From a virus: a stretch of DNA of 63,948 bases. The DNA lies in the IMG/VR virus record IMGVR_UViG_3300046787_000415, positions 1-63,948 of that record. The stretch is one strand, 5' to 3'. Below are positions 1 to 8,131 of the stretch, piece after piece (position 1 is the stretch's first letter; the number at the start of each line of letters is the position of its first letter). A program made the translations under genes and the position numbers. The notes below the pieces were generated by a model, which did not search any database, was not told the DNA's origin, and saw only the letters and a list, made by a program, of their open reading frames with translations.

Positions 1-116
1 GTTCTATAGACGTTATTTTATATATGCAACAATTTTTTACCTAAGGCCCTAAGAGAACTCTATACGCGTATTGGAAATAATTGTTAGCAATATAAACTAA
101 GGTCTATTAAACCCTG

Positions 117-272
117 TTTATTATCAGAAATTTCCCCTCCCTTACAAACTTTCTCTGATAATAACTACCTCCTTTTATTATCAACTTTCCCCCCCCTACT
201 CCAAACTTTTCTCGATAATAACTTTCCCCTCTCTTCTTCCTCTTCTTCTATCAATATTGGCGTCTATTATCA
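117..272. repeat. Pyrimidine-rich region with repeated TTATTATCA / TGATAATAA arms
   Basis: Bases 1-399 hold no convincing gene. Within them TTTATTATCA at 117-126 faces TGATAATAAC at 156-165, and the pair recurs at 174-183 and 214-222; a third left arm (TCTATTATCA) is at 263-272. Between the arms lie pyrimidine-rich stretches of about 30 nt. The unit is about 57 bp and repeats two and a half times. Such AT-rich iterated inverted arms could be operator sites or a replication origin (iterons); the sequence alone does not decide which. Confidence 0.6.
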
Positions 273-399
273 AGAAATTCTTCCTCCAACTCCGAAAGTT
301 ATCCACAGGCAAGAAACCTTGCAAATCTTAAAATGCCCCATCTTTCATCCAATAACCACTCCAATAACACCCCCAACACCCTCAGCTACAATAGAAACC

Positions 400-630
400 A
401 TGTCAACAGATAGACTCCCACACGCGTCACTAGTCAACGCCCTTAGGCGTTTAGATTTATGCGCGTACGCAGTTCAGGAGATTCACACAGAGGTTGACGA
501 ACCAGCAGACTCAGAGTCTAAGGCTGACCTTTTAATCGCCACAGAGAAGCTAGTGTCCGAAGTATTCGACCTATACTCAACCGTTAGGCGTTACGTTTGG
601 GGGCCAGACCCAGAAGATGAAGATGACTGA
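400..630 (+). CDS. Hypothetical protein, 76 aa
   Basis: Unrecognised small protein, mostly helical by composition, with an acidic C-terminus (PDPEDEDD). An in-frame TTG at 319 would add 27 residues, but those are Pro/Thr-rich and look like translated upstream DNA, so I prefer the ATG at 400. Its end overlaps the start of the following oxygenase, so the two are probably translated together. Confidence 0.6.
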   Translation: MSTDRLPHASLVNALRRLDLCAYAVQEIHTEVDEPADSESKADLLIATEKLVSEVFDLYSTVRRYVWGPDPEDEDD

Positions 631-1219
631 CACCCAGCCCCCTACCCCCATATTCTTACCTAATCTATTCACTCCAGAAGAGTTAGCTGCCATAAATCAT
701 GCTTTAGATACTCTTCCAGATAGGGACGTCTACGCATATAGAGAGCTAGGCAGGGTTCACTTAGAGAATGGCATGTTGCCACCAGAGATAGAACTTAAGC
801 TCAACAAACTAATTAAAGAGCTCTTTCCTAACTTAGAGCTTGAAGTTATGAACCCACCACTTTGCGTTGAATACAGCAATAAGTATGGCGTTCCGAAGTT
901 ACGTCCGCACTATGACGGTGACTTCACAGATTACATCATTGACTTCCAGCTAAGCTCCAGTCCAAATACTAGTTGGCCCCTAGGTGTTGACACTACACTT
1001 CATACCTTAGAAGACAACTCTGCCCTACTATTCCACCCGAATAGGAACGTTCACTGGAGACCACGCAAGACTTTTAAAGACGACGAATATATTCGCGTTA
1101 TGTTTTTTAGGTTCATTCAGCACCCGCACTCAGACTTCTTCCACCTAAGTCAGCTAGACCCAAGCTCACCTATCTTTGACGAAGTCAATGCCTTTAGGGA
1201 TTCTCTAGGAACCCTCTAA
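623..1219 (+). CDS. 2OG-Fe(II) oxygenase family protein
   Basis: Double-stranded beta-helix dioxygenase of the 2-oxoglutarate/Fe(II) superfamily, about 198 aa. The metal triad is readable as H96-x-D98 in the context RPHYDGD, then H144 (NVHWR) and a candidate 2OG-binding R158 (YIRVMFF). The substrate is unknown. The ATG at 623 overlaps the previous gene and has AGAAG six bases upstream; ATG 617 is a less well-spaced alternative. It is more divergent than the fibre-cluster oxygenases and lacks their YEGGEL signature. Confidence 0.7.
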   Translation: MTDTQPPTPIFLPNLFTPEELAAINHALDTLPDRDVYAYRELGRVHLENGMLPPEIELKLNKLIKELFPNLELEVMNPPLCVEYSNKYGVPKLRPHYDGDFTDYIIDFQLSSSPNTSWPLGVDTTLHTLEDNSALLFHPNRNVHWRPRKTFKDDEYIRVMFFRFIQHPHSDFFHLSQLDPSSPIFDEVNAFRDSLGTL

Positions 1220-1225
1220 CGCTTT

Positions 1226-1600
1226 CTAACGTCTACCAGCCCTAGCAGTTGCCTTAGCAATCTGTACAACTTCCTCCAGCACCTCAGACACATACATGTC
1301 CAACTCAGCTTCAGGAATTAGCGACTCATAGTAAATACGGGCGTCCAGTGCAACCCTCTGACGTCTACGATATGCAGCCTGCAGTGTTGAATACTCCGAA
1401 CTATCAAAGAAGGCACGCTCCTCAGCGTTGCAGAATACCCAGCGATATAGTGCCAAAGCCAGCACTACTCCAATAGGGATAGATGCCAGCACCCCCAGTA
1501 CTCCACCAAAGAAGGCTATACAGCCAGCAACTAGCGCACCAATTCCCCAAGACCAATAGGCTTTAGGAGTTGTATAAGCTGCATAAGTTTCATAGTCCAT
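1226..1600 (-). CDS. Membrane protein, 124 aa
   Basis: Unrecognised. Two closely spaced hydrophobic segments lie at about residues 17-53, followed by a charged cytosolic-type tail rich in Arg and Glu. First of three small membrane-protein genes on the minus strand here. The ATG has no ribosome-binding site but lies 6 nt after a TACTAT -10 box with a TTGACA -35, so the mRNA is probably leaderless. Confidence 0.65.
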   Translation of the reverse strand: MDYETYAAYTTPKAYWSWGIGALVAGCIAFFGGVLGVLASIPIGVVLALALYRWVFCNAEERAFFDSSEYSTLQAAYRRRQRVALDARIYYESLIPEAELDMYVSEVLEEVVQIAKATARAGRR

Positions 1601-1634
1601 ACTTCAATAGTACAGCACTACGCTTATTTGTCAA
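1601..1634 (-). promoter_or_regulatory. TTGACA/TACTAT promoter, leaderless start
   Basis: Reading the minus strand: TTGACA (1634-1629), 16-bp spacer, TACTAT (1612-1607), then six bases to the ATG ending at 1600. This is SigA-like and leaves almost no 5' leader. Confidence 0.7.
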
Positions 1635-1643
1635 GTATTACTT

Positions 1644-1835
1644 CTACTTAAAGAACCTAGGTGGATAGGCGACCTTTGTAAGAATCTGGCGCTTTGTCTC
1701 TTCCTTCATTCCCATGGCATCTAGATCATTATGTATCTTAGGGATGACCTTCAAAGTCAGCCACAGGACAAAAGAAATAACCCCCACCAGCCAAGAGGCA
1801 GCGAGGGTTATTAGGATCCACTCGAAGTTAGACAT
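1644..1835 (-). CDS. Small membrane protein, 63 aa
   Basis: One long hydrophobic stretch (about residues 4-31) followed by a short basic tail. No family recognised. The ATG is preceded at 6 nt by TAGCAT, a candidate -10 box, and there is no Shine-Dalgarno sequence, so it is another likely leaderless gene. Confidence 0.55.
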   Translation of the reverse strand: MSNFEWILITLAASWLVGVISFVLWLTLKVIPKIHNDLDAMGMKEETKRQILTKVAYPPRFFK

Positions 1836-1879
1836 AGTTCTATGCTAACACAGAGCGGAAATATCTAGGCGTTTCAGTC

Positions 1880-2056
1880 TTATTTGTTGCCCTGACCGAA
1901 CATTCTGTCTACTGTCCAGTCATCAGCGAATGATGCAGCCTTCTTCTGCTGCTTCTTCCACTGCTTGAATGCAATGAAGATTACCAGCCAAAACTCAACG
2001 GTTAGCGTTGCCAATACTCCAGCAAAGAACGCCCACCAACTCCAGTCAATGGTCAC
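1880..2056 (-). CDS. Small membrane protein, 58 aa, GTG start
   Basis: Read directly from the bases: a GTG start whose G is shared with the TAG stop of the upstream gene (TAGTG), and AGAGAGG about 11 nt before it. A Trp-rich hydrophobic segment (about residues 5-30) is followed by a Lys/Gln-rich tail. Unknown function; its position suggests membrane or lysis-related work. Confidence 0.6.
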   Translation of the reverse strand: MTIDWSWWAFFAGVLATLTVEFWLVIFIAFKQWKKQQKKAASFADDWTVDRMFGQGNK

Positions 2057-2346
2057 TAGAAACTAACCTCTCTTTTGTTTTTTGCATCAATGAAGTCAAT
2101 ATCATTTTCAAAGTCAAACATCTTATTCACTGATAAATGATTGATTCGTGACATAGGGATGTAGACCACCTCATTGTCAGCGTTTGTCTTATAGATAATT
2201 CCGTCTTCCGCAACGTGAAGTATTTCGTCCTTAGTTAAGCCACCGTCATAGGCTCGCTGATCTTCGCCTTCAATATAGATATCTAACACGTGACCCTTTT
2301 CAAGAGTGTCAAGTAGTAGAGCTATTGCTGGAACTGAAGTCGCCAT
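2056..2346 (-). CDS. Hypothetical protein, 96 aa
   Basis: Unrecognised soluble acidic protein. It is preceded by a ribosome-binding site (AGGAGAG) and overlaps the next gene through TAGTG, so the two are likely coupled. Confidence 0.6.
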   Translation of the reverse strand: MATSVPAIALLLDTLEKGHVLDIYIEGEDQRAYDGGLTKDEILHVAEDGIIYKTNADNEVVYIPMSRINHLSVNKMFDFENDIDFIDAKNKREVSF

Positions 2347-2367
2347 GTTCTCTCCTTTTATTCTTTC

Positions 2368-2679
2368 CTAGTACTTCTCTTTGCCTCGGCTAATTTTATA
2401 TCTAGCCAAGCTTACAGGATCCATACTAGCAGAATCTATCTCATAGTCAAGGTATTTAAGAGCTTCCATTGCAGTAGCACCGTTACGCTCATCTAGTTCG
2501 ATGACCATACCCACACCACCAAGTACTTCAAGCAGCTTACGTTCAGAGATGTAGATACCTTCCCACCTCTTAAGCCACTCAGATAGGAACTCGGCTCTAA
2601 TCCTTTGGATATCGCTAGGGGTAGCATAACCTTCAACAGGCTCGAACTCTACTGGAACTTCTAGTTCTTCTTCGCTCAT
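2368..2679 (-). CDS. Hypothetical protein, 103 aa
   Basis: Unrecognised, acidic at the N-terminus (SEEELEVP). A longer frame reaches 2856, but it would run through the inverted repeats at 2711-2769. The ATG at 2679 follows a TATACT box by 8 nt, matching the leaderless pattern used elsewhere here, so I choose it. Confidence 0.6.
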   Translation of the reverse strand: MSEEELEVPVEFEPVEGYATPSDIQRIRAEFLSEWLKRWEGIYISERKLLEVLGGVGMVIELDERNGATAMEALKYLDYEIDSASMDPVSLARYKISRGKEKY

Positions 2680-2710
2680 AGTTCTAGAGTATACCCCCAG
2701 AAATAGAAAA

Positions 2711-2769
2711 GCGGCCCAGGCGGAAAGAAGGGAATGAGTAACCCAAAAGTTCCTGGACCGCCTTTCCGC
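2711..2769. other. Crossing inverted repeats (possible pseudoknot)
   Basis: GCGGCCCAGG (2711-2720) can pair with CCTGGACCGC (2752-2761; one G.U or A.C position), and GCGGAAAG (2720-2727) with CTTTCCGC (2762-2769). The two helices cross, as in an H-type pseudoknot. It sits between divergent genes; role unknown. Confidence 0.45.
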
Positions 2770-2860
2770 ACACAATAGAAAGGAGTTCACAAAATGGATT
2801 GGAGCACTTAATGAACCATTTACAGTATATACCCAATCACATTCATTTACAAGCATTTCT

Positions 2861-2870
2861 GGTAAAATAG
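2861..2870 (+). promoter_or_regulatory. GGTAAAATAG late-type promoter box
   Basis: Extended -10-like box upstream of the holin-like gene and the PTPEP gene. It matches boxes at 7827, 47358, 63767 and (minus strand) 42902. No TTGACA lies upstream. Confidence 0.5.
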
Positions 2871-2907
2871 TTACAGGGAGAGGCCGCCCAGCACACAGGA
2901 GCCTCTA

Positions 2908-3210
2908 GTGTCTAGCACTAAACCAAAGCCTAAAAGCAAAACCAAAAAAGCCAAGCTAACTCTTGACATCTCGTACAGAGTAATAGCTACGTTTATCGCG
3001 TCTGCCCTCAGCGTTATAGGTGCAGGCTCAATCATTGGTATCGACGTCTGGCTATCCGCATCTCTCGGCGGACTATTAGCTGTTGCCAAAGTTGTAGAGA
3101 AGCTTGCTCTAGCTTTCCTTGAAGACGGCAAGATTGACCAAGCGGAAGTTAACGCCATCTTCTCTCAGGTAGTTCGTCTAAAGAACGCTGAAGAGATGGA
3201 GGGCAAGTAG
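2908..3210 (+). CDS. Holin-like membrane protein
   Basis: 100 aa with a Lys-rich N-terminus, two hydrophobic segments (about 24-45 and 50-72) and an acidic DGKIDQAEVN tail. The plan (IGAGSIIGIDVW...GGLLAVAKVVE) resembles r1t-type phage holins, and a homologue lies at 42560-42838. GTG start with AGGAG at the right distance. The endolysin is 5 kb downstream. Holin is inferred from size, topology and context; a structural membrane protein is the alternative. Confidence 0.5.
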   Translation: MSSTKPKPKSKTKKAKLTLDISYRVIATFIASALSVIGAGSIIGIDVWLSASLGGLLAVAKVVEKLALAFLEDGKIDQAEVNAIFSQVVRLKNAEEMEGK

Positions 3211-5105
3211 TGTCCAAAACCAACAAAGCCTTAAGACTATATTTAGCTCTAGCCTTAACATTTGGTTGGACCTTAGCCGTTGGCGCTACTTCAGCATTTG
3301 CCGAAGACCTACCAGCAGAACCAGTTGTAGTTGTAGTTACCACTCCAGGTGGAGATGACTCGTCCTATCAAATTCCATTGACAACCACTGTAACTTTTGA
3401 TGGAGTTCAGTACGGCTCAGTATATGCAACCACCAATTCAGTAATTACATTCGGGCAACCAGATGGGACGTACTGGACTTTCCCCCAGACTCCATCCATT
3501 TCTCTATACTCGATGGACTGGGTTGTATACCCTGACCAGCGTGCAGACGAGCATCTAACAATTTCCGCGTCAGATGGTGGATTTCAAGTAGACATTTCTG
3601 CTAGACCCATCTGGCTACAGAACGCAACAGAGCCTACCAATATAAACATCGTTGCCGCGATTAACGTTGACGGGACAGTTGCCATCTCTTACTCAATTGT
3701 TGGACCAACTTATGAAGGTCAGACCCGCACTGGTGTAACTCTTACCAGCGGTCAGGTAGTAACTCTAGAGGAGTACGGCGTTATTCAGGTCGAGGAGCCT
3801 CCTGTGCTAACGCCAGAACCCGTAGTACCAACACCTGAACCGACGCTAGAGCCAACTCCAGTACCCACAGTTGACCCAACTCCAACCCCAACAGTGGACC
3901 CAACACCCCCAGCGGAGGTAACGCCGACACCAACGCCAGAGCCAACTCCTGAACCTTCACCAGTCCCGACCACAGAGCCAACCCCAGAACCAACAGTAAC
4001 CCCAGACCCAACACCAGAACCAACTCCTTCTACTCCAGCACCGTTTGTGCCTCAGGGTGCAACTCTACTATCTGAAGGATCATCTATTCAAGTAGTTGCC
4101 CCCGAGGGTCAGCGAATTACAAGCATTACTGCTTGGTATGGCGATCCTAATGATGCAACTCGTGGAGTTGATGTATCATCCACACTCACACAGTTAGCAT
4201 CTGGACAGACTTCAGTAACTATCGAGTCATCAAACATTTATGGTGATCCAGCAGGTGGCACAGTAAAGGTGCTTATTTTTGTTGTGAACTATGAGCCACT
4301 GCCAGTACCTACACCTATACCGACACCGACACCGACACCAGAGCCTGTAGCTACTCCCACCCCAGAGCCAGTTATAACTCCAGACCCTACGCCTTCACCA
4401 ACTCCAACTCCTCAGCCAGAGCCAACTCCTTCGCCGAGTGTCGGACCAAGTCCCGAACCAACCATCCCAGTAGAGCCAACACCAGAACCGACTCCCACTC
4501 CAGAGCCAACACCAGAGCCAACACCAGAGCCAACACCAGAGCCAACGGAATCAGAGGAACCAGTACCGCCAGTAGTAGAACCTGAAGAACCTGTTGTTGA
4601 ACCGACACCTGCACCTCTTCCAGAAGAACCTGTAAATGAAATTCCAGAAGAACCTGAAACCGTAGACAAAGTTATCACAGAGGCTAAGAATTTGCCAACT
4701 GAAATCTCTGCTGAAGAACTTCTAGCAGTTGACTTAACCAGCATTATTGCAACTGACTTAACAGAAGCACAGGCGGAGGCTTTAGTTGAAGCCGCCCTAG
4801 AGACATTCGAAACAGCAGAGCCAGGAAGCGCAGCCTACGAGCAAGCACTAGACGCTCTTATGGTTGCAGCTGAACAGGATGACATCGTACTATCACCAGA
4901 ACTTGCAGCAATCCCTGGAGCCCAAGAGCTTGTTGCAGTTCTCAATTTACTTTCCAACGTAGGTGCTGACATGAACCCAACCGTTCGTGCTGAAGCACAG
5001 AAGGCAACAGTAGCTGCCGTCATCGTTGGACAGATTGCGGGAGCAGCTGCATCAGTCGCATCAGCTGGAGCATCAAGTGCATCAACAAGAAGAACCAATA
5101 AGTAA
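3210..5105 (+). CDS. Secreted protein with Pro-Thr-Pro-Glu repeat stalks
   Basis: 631 aa. Signal peptide at about 1-31 (hydrophobic core, cleavage near AFA-ED). A beta-rich domain (about 45-195) resembles extracellular domains. A first P-x-P-x stalk (about 197-280) is followed by a short beta domain (about 283-360), a second, longer PTPEP-type stalk (about 365-480), a helical acidic domain and an Ala-rich hydrophobic C-terminus ending in Arg/Lys. GTG start overlaps the previous stop (TAGTG) with GGAG upstream. Surface display, adhesion or superinfection exclusion are possible. The repeated prolines make it a candidate substrate for the phage's prolyl-hydroxylase-like enzymes (inference). Confidence 0.65.
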   Translation: MSKTNKALRLYLALALTFGWTLAVGATSAFAEDLPAEPVVVVVTTPGGDDSSYQIPLTTTVTFDGVQYGSVYATTNSVITFGQPDGTYWTFPQTPSISLYSMDWVVYPDQRADEHLTISASDGGFQVDISARPIWLQNATEPTNINIVAAINVDGTVAISYSIVGPTYEGQTRTGVTLTSGQVVTLEEYGVIQVEEPPVLTPEPVVPTPEPTLEPTPVPTVDPTPTPTVDPTPPAEVTPTPTPEPTPEPSPVPTTEPTPEPTVTPDPTPEPTPSTPAPFVPQGATLLSEGSSIQVVAPEGQRITSITAWYGDPNDATRGVDVSSTLTQLASGQTSVTIESSNIYGDPAGGTVKVLIFVVNYEPLPVPTPIPTPTPTPEPVATPTPEPVITPDPTPSPTPTPQPEPTPSPSVGPSPEPTIPVEPTPEPTPTPEPTPEPTPEPTPEPTESEEPVPPVVEPEEPVVEPTPAPLPEEPVNEIPEEPETVDKVITEAKNLPTEISAEELLAVDLTSIIATDLTEAQAEALVEAALETFETAEPGSAAYEQALDALMVAAEQDDIVLSPELAAIPGAQELVAVLNLLSNVGADMNPTVRAEAQKATVAAVIVGQIAGAAASVASAGASSASTRRTNK

Positions 5106-5114
5106 GGAACCCGA

Positions 5115-5315
5115 ATGAAGCATTTCATTAAGGCACTATTTCAGGACCTAGTAGATCAGGCTTGGACCCTATTGGGTCTAGGTACTGCTTGGGTACTCCT
5201 GGAAGGCTCAGCTCGCGAGCTAGTAGGTAATATGATTCTGATCACCCTAAGCTTTTGGGTAATCACCTTCCCTATCTTCCGCTATGAGACGCCAGAAAAA
5301 GAAGACACGAAGTAG
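5115..5315 (+). CDS. Small membrane protein, 66 aa
   Basis: Two hydrophobic segments (about 16-30 and 36-54) and a charged tail. AAGGA precedes the ATG, and it follows the secreted PTPEP protein by 9 nt, so it is part of that operon. Size, topology and context suggest an accessory lysis or membrane-anchoring protein; no family recognised. Confidence 0.55.
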   Translation: MKHFIKALFQDLVDQAWTLLGLGTAWVLLEGSARELVGNMILITLSFWVITFPIFRYETPEKEDTK

Positions 5316-5337
5316 AAATACTCTGAGGGCCCTCGGC

Positions 5338-5871
5338 TTATTCCTTTATATATTTAAGGTATAGGTCGAGGGTTTCTTTGTCATATGCAACAAGTATTAC
5401 CTCTAGGCCACTACCTTCGTACATTTCCTCAAGTGCTTCGACAGTCCTCATAGAAGCCTCGACTGCAATCTTTGCAGCTCGATCTTTAGGGAATCCATAA
5501 ACACCAGCACTAATAGCAGGGATTGCAATACTCTTAGCACCATTGTAGTGAGCAGCTATGATAGCTCTTTGGTAGCAAGTCTCCAGTGCTAGATACTCAC
5601 CAGAACCACCATGGCCATATTTAGGTCCAACCGTGTGGACAATAAACTTTGCCTTTAGATTGTAGCCATCGGTTATGGCAGTCTTAGCTACATAAAGAGG
5701 AGCGTGCTTAATTGTCTCTAACTTAAGTAGCGGACCTGCAGCACGATGAATCGCACCATCGACTCCGCCACCACCAGCCATGTCCTCGTTTGCTGCATTA
5801 ACAATAGCGTCAACACCGAGCGTAGTGATATCTGTCAATATTGCCGAAACGGCTTTTATCTTAATTGTCAT
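5338..5871 (-). CDS. Macro domain protein (ADP-ribose binding/hydrolysing)
   Basis: 177 aa, a complete single macro domain. The ADP-ribose loop appears as VDAIVNAANEDMAGGGGVDG (about 19-38) and the second loop as ISAGVYGFP (about 120-128). Family members bind ADP-ribose, hydrolyse ADP-ribose from proteins or deacetylate O-acetyl-ADP-ribose. In a phage it may reverse host ADP-ribosylation or process NAD-derived metabolites (inference). The gene has a perfect leaderless SigA-like promoter. Confidence 0.88.
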   Translation of the reverse strand: MTIKIKAVSAILTDITTLGVDAIVNAANEDMAGGGGVDGAIHRAAGPLLKLETIKHAPLYVAKTAITDGYNLKAKFIVHTVGPKYGHGGSGEYLALETCYQRAIIAAHYNGAKSIAIPAISAGVYGFPKDRAAKIAVEASMRTVEALEEMYEGSGLEVILVAYDKETLDLYLKYIKE

Positions 5872-5906
5872 AGATTGAATCTAACACAGTCAAGATATTA
5901 TGTCAA
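5872..5906 (-). promoter_or_regulatory. TTGACA-17-TAGATT promoter, leaderless start
   Basis: Minus strand: TTGACA (5906-5901), exactly 17 bp, TAGATT (5883-5878), then 6 nt to the ATG. No Shine-Dalgarno sequence fits. Confidence 0.8.
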
Positions 5907-5910
5907 GTAG

Positions 5911-6753
5911 CTACTTTCTAGCTTTAACTAGAGCTTCTCGCCTGCGCCACTCGGCACCTATACGAGAAGGATCTTCCTTACCGACAATCTTTTTATAGTT
6001 CCACGGTTTTATCTGACTAGCAAAGTGAATCATGATTGCATGCTTATAGTACAGGGGCAAGGACTCAGAGCTGTCAAAGTCAGGGATACCATGAGCATCT
6101 CGCGTAAAGAACAGAAAGTTAAAGGTGAAGGGGATTAGAGTCCAATTAGATCTGATAGTTTCATTTCTATTTAAAAGATCTTCATCAGATCCAAGCGTAG
6201 AATCCCACTCTTCCATAGCGACTCTGAACTCACTCTCAATACCTGAATCTCTCCACCAGTTAAGATCAGCAATCAAAGTTCCAGCATGCAGCCTAGGTAG
6301 TTCACCACGGGACTTCAGGAACATAATCTCGAAGCCAGTCACATCAACAGTTGCCATAAACGGGCTGTACATTTTGTGATCGAGTATTGGTTGAATGTTG
6401 TCTACAATTAAGGCATCCACATCAAAATAGATAACCTTGTCATACTCAGGCAACACAGTGCCTAGGAATAGACGATACCAAGTCATAGAAGGTACCCAAG
6501 AGAATCTCTGCTTAACTGCCCCTGATATCCAGTCGGACAGGTCCTTAGGGTATACAACTTTTATTAGGTGGATACGAGGAGTGACTGACACTAGCTTCGC
6601 TAGCTCATCAAAAGATTCAGACTCATATTCTGGGACTACACAGGTAATGTCAAGCTTCTCACTACCATGGTAGTTCTCCGATAGAGAGTCAATGAATATT
6701 GCCGCCTTCTCTGTATAGTTAGCGTCAAACACTATGGCGATGGCAGTCTTCAT
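5911..6753 (-). CDS. Glycosyltransferase family 8-like protein
   Basis: 280 aa. The N-terminal GT-A fold begins IAIVFDANYTEKA; the metal/nucleotide-sugar motif is the DVD at 111-113 (VIYFDVDALI), and the acceptor region carries HAGTLIADLNWWRD. This fits retaining GT8-type transferases that use UDP-sugars. It is divergent from an RmlB-like gene with only 17 bp between start codons, so sugar-nucleotide synthesis and transfer may be linked. Target (host wall, phage fibre or DNA) unknown. Confidence 0.7.
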   Translation of the reverse strand: MKTAIAIVFDANYTEKAAIFIDSLSENYHGSEKLDITCVVPEYESESFDELAKLVSVTPRIHLIKVVYPKDLSDWISGAVKQRFSWVPSMTWYRLFLGTVLPEYDKVIYFDVDALIVDNIQPILDHKMYSPFMATVDVTGFEIMFLKSRGELPRLHAGTLIADLNWWRDSGIESEFRVAMEEWDSTLGSDEDLLNRNETIRSNWTLIPFTFNFLFFTRDAHGIPDFDSSESLPLYYKHAIMIHFASQIKPWNYKKIVGKEDPSRIGAEWRRREALVKARK

Positions 6754-6770
6754 GATAGGCTTATCCTACC

Positions 6771-7808
6771 ATGTCGAAGCGAATTTTACTAACAGGTGCT
6801 GGTGGATTCATTGGCCATCACACCCTTGAGCACATCCTCAAGACTACCGACTGGGAAGTAGTATGCCTAGAGAGCTTCAGACACAAAGGCATAAGCGCAC
6901 GACTACGTGAAGTACTAGATGCTAATCCATCAGAGCAACACCGTGTCTCTATTCTGACTCACAACATTGTGGCACCGATTGATTCAGTCACAGCTCGCGA
7001 GATCGGTCATGTAGATGTAATCATCAATATGGCATCGGAGTCTCACGTCGATAGAAGTCTAGAAGAACCTAGACACTTCATTGAGAACAACATCATGCTC
7101 GCGACTACCATGCTTGACTACGCACGCACACTCCCAAACTTGGACTTATTCATTCAGATAAGCACTGATGAGGTTTATGGACCAGCGGTCAATGGAACTG
7201 CCCACCCAGAGTACGATGCAATACTCCCATCCAATCCATACTCTGCATCTAAGGCAGCACAGGAAGCAATCGCTATTGCATACTGGAGAAGCTACGACGT
7301 TCCAGTTGTTATCACTAACACGATGAACATTATTGGCGAGCGCCAGGACCCAGAGAAGTTTGTACCTAAGACAATTAAGAAGTTGCTCTCTGGTGAAAAG
7401 ATGCCAGTGCACGGCCAGATGATTGACGGTAAGTGGATCTCTGGAAGTAGATTCTACCTACACGCTCGCAATCAAGCTGATGCACTAACTCACATCATCA
7501 AGCACGCTCCAGAGCACAAGCTCAAGAAGTCGGAAGCAGTCGCGCGTCCACTACGATTCCACGTAGGCGGCGAGCGCGAAGTTTCTAATGACGAGATGGC
7601 AAACCTAATTGCAACATTCATGGGACTAGAAGGCGACTGGGTGGAGTACAACGATGTTGGAAATACCCGCCCTGGTCACGACCTGCGCTATGGATTAGAG
7701 CGCGGATCCCTAGAAGAATGGGGCTGGACTCCAGTAGTGCCATTCGAGGAATCCCTGAAGAACACAGTTAAGTGGACCCTAGATCGTAAGTACTGGTTAG
7801 GCATCTAA
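6771..7808 (+). CDS. NAD-dependent sugar-nucleotide dehydratase, RmlB-like
   Basis: 345 aa short-chain dehydrogenase/reductase of the extended class. NAD-binding TGAGGFIGHH (8-17), the RmlB-type SESHVDRS (89-96), STDEVYG (131-137) with the Asp-Glu acid/base pair, and the catalytic Y157-x3-K161 (YSASK). These fit dTDP-glucose 4,6-dehydratases, which make the 4-keto-6-deoxy sugar precursor of rhamnose and other deoxysugars. No rmlA/C/D is nearby, so the product would enter a host pathway or feed the divergent glycosyltransferase. Confidence 0.8.
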   Translation: MSKRILLTGAGGFIGHHTLEHILKTTDWEVVCLESFRHKGISARLREVLDANPSEQHRVSILTHNIVAPIDSVTAREIGHVDVIINMASESHVDRSLEEPRHFIENNIMLATTMLDYARTLPNLDLFIQISTDEVYGPAVNGTAHPEYDAILPSNPYSASKAAQEAIAIAYWRSYDVPVVITNTMNIIGERQDPEKFVPKTIKKLLSGEKMPVHGQMIDGKWISGSRFYLHARNQADALTHIIKHAPEHKLKKSEAVARPLRFHVGGEREVSNDEMANLIATFMGLEGDWVEYNDVGNTRPGHDLRYGLERGSLEEWGWTPVVPFEESLKNTVKWTLDRKYWLGI

Positions 7809-7826
7809 TCACTATCTTCACTCTGC

Positions 7827-7836
7827 GGTAAAATTG
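7827..7836 (+). promoter_or_regulatory. GGTAAAATTG promoter box
   Basis: TAAAAT lies 6 nt before the ATG at 7841, so transcription probably begins at or next to the start codon. The GCGGTAAAATT context is shared with the boxes at 47358 and 63767. Confidence 0.6.
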
Positions 7837-7840
7837 CCGT

Positions 7841-8098
7841 ATGAGAGGACTCTCCAACCTTTTCTGGTACTTGGTGTACTTCTTCCAAGCAGAAACGTCA
7901 GCCCTGCGTAAAGAGGCATTCAACTCTGCAAAGCAGTATTACGCTACACGTCCACTTAGACACAGGAACAATCCATTCCCTAGGACTATCGAGTATCAGC
8001 AGAGACGAGATGACTTCCAGGCATACCAGCGAGCATATATCAATGCCAAGTGCAGCCTGCTAGCTAAAGAAAAACTAGCCCTAAAGTACACCAAGTAA
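7841..8098 (+). CDS. Hypothetical protein, 85 aa
   Basis: Unrecognised, Arg/Tyr-rich with a short hydrophobic N-terminus (LFWYLVYFF). It lies directly ahead of the endolysin gene and probably shares its transcript. No ribosome-binding site; likely leaderless. Confidence 0.6.
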   Translation: MRGLSNLFWYLVYFFQAETSALRKEAFNSAKQYYATRPLRHRNNPFPRTIEYQQRRDDFQAYQRAYINAKCSLLAKEKLALKYTK

Positions 8099-8131
8099 AA
8101 TTAAACTATTCCATAACTACAAGGATTAAAT

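Noticed and set aside
2794-2868. Two tiny frames (5 and 18 codons) with AAGGAG upstream and a TAATG junction
   Set aside because: Too short, and the second contains the GGTAAAATAG promoter box. A leader peptide cannot be excluded, but support is weak.
3781-4744. Val/Gly/Leu-rich frames opposite the PTPEP gene
   Set aside because: Mirror images of a Pro-Thr-Pro-Glu repeat; repetitive codons keep antisense frames open.
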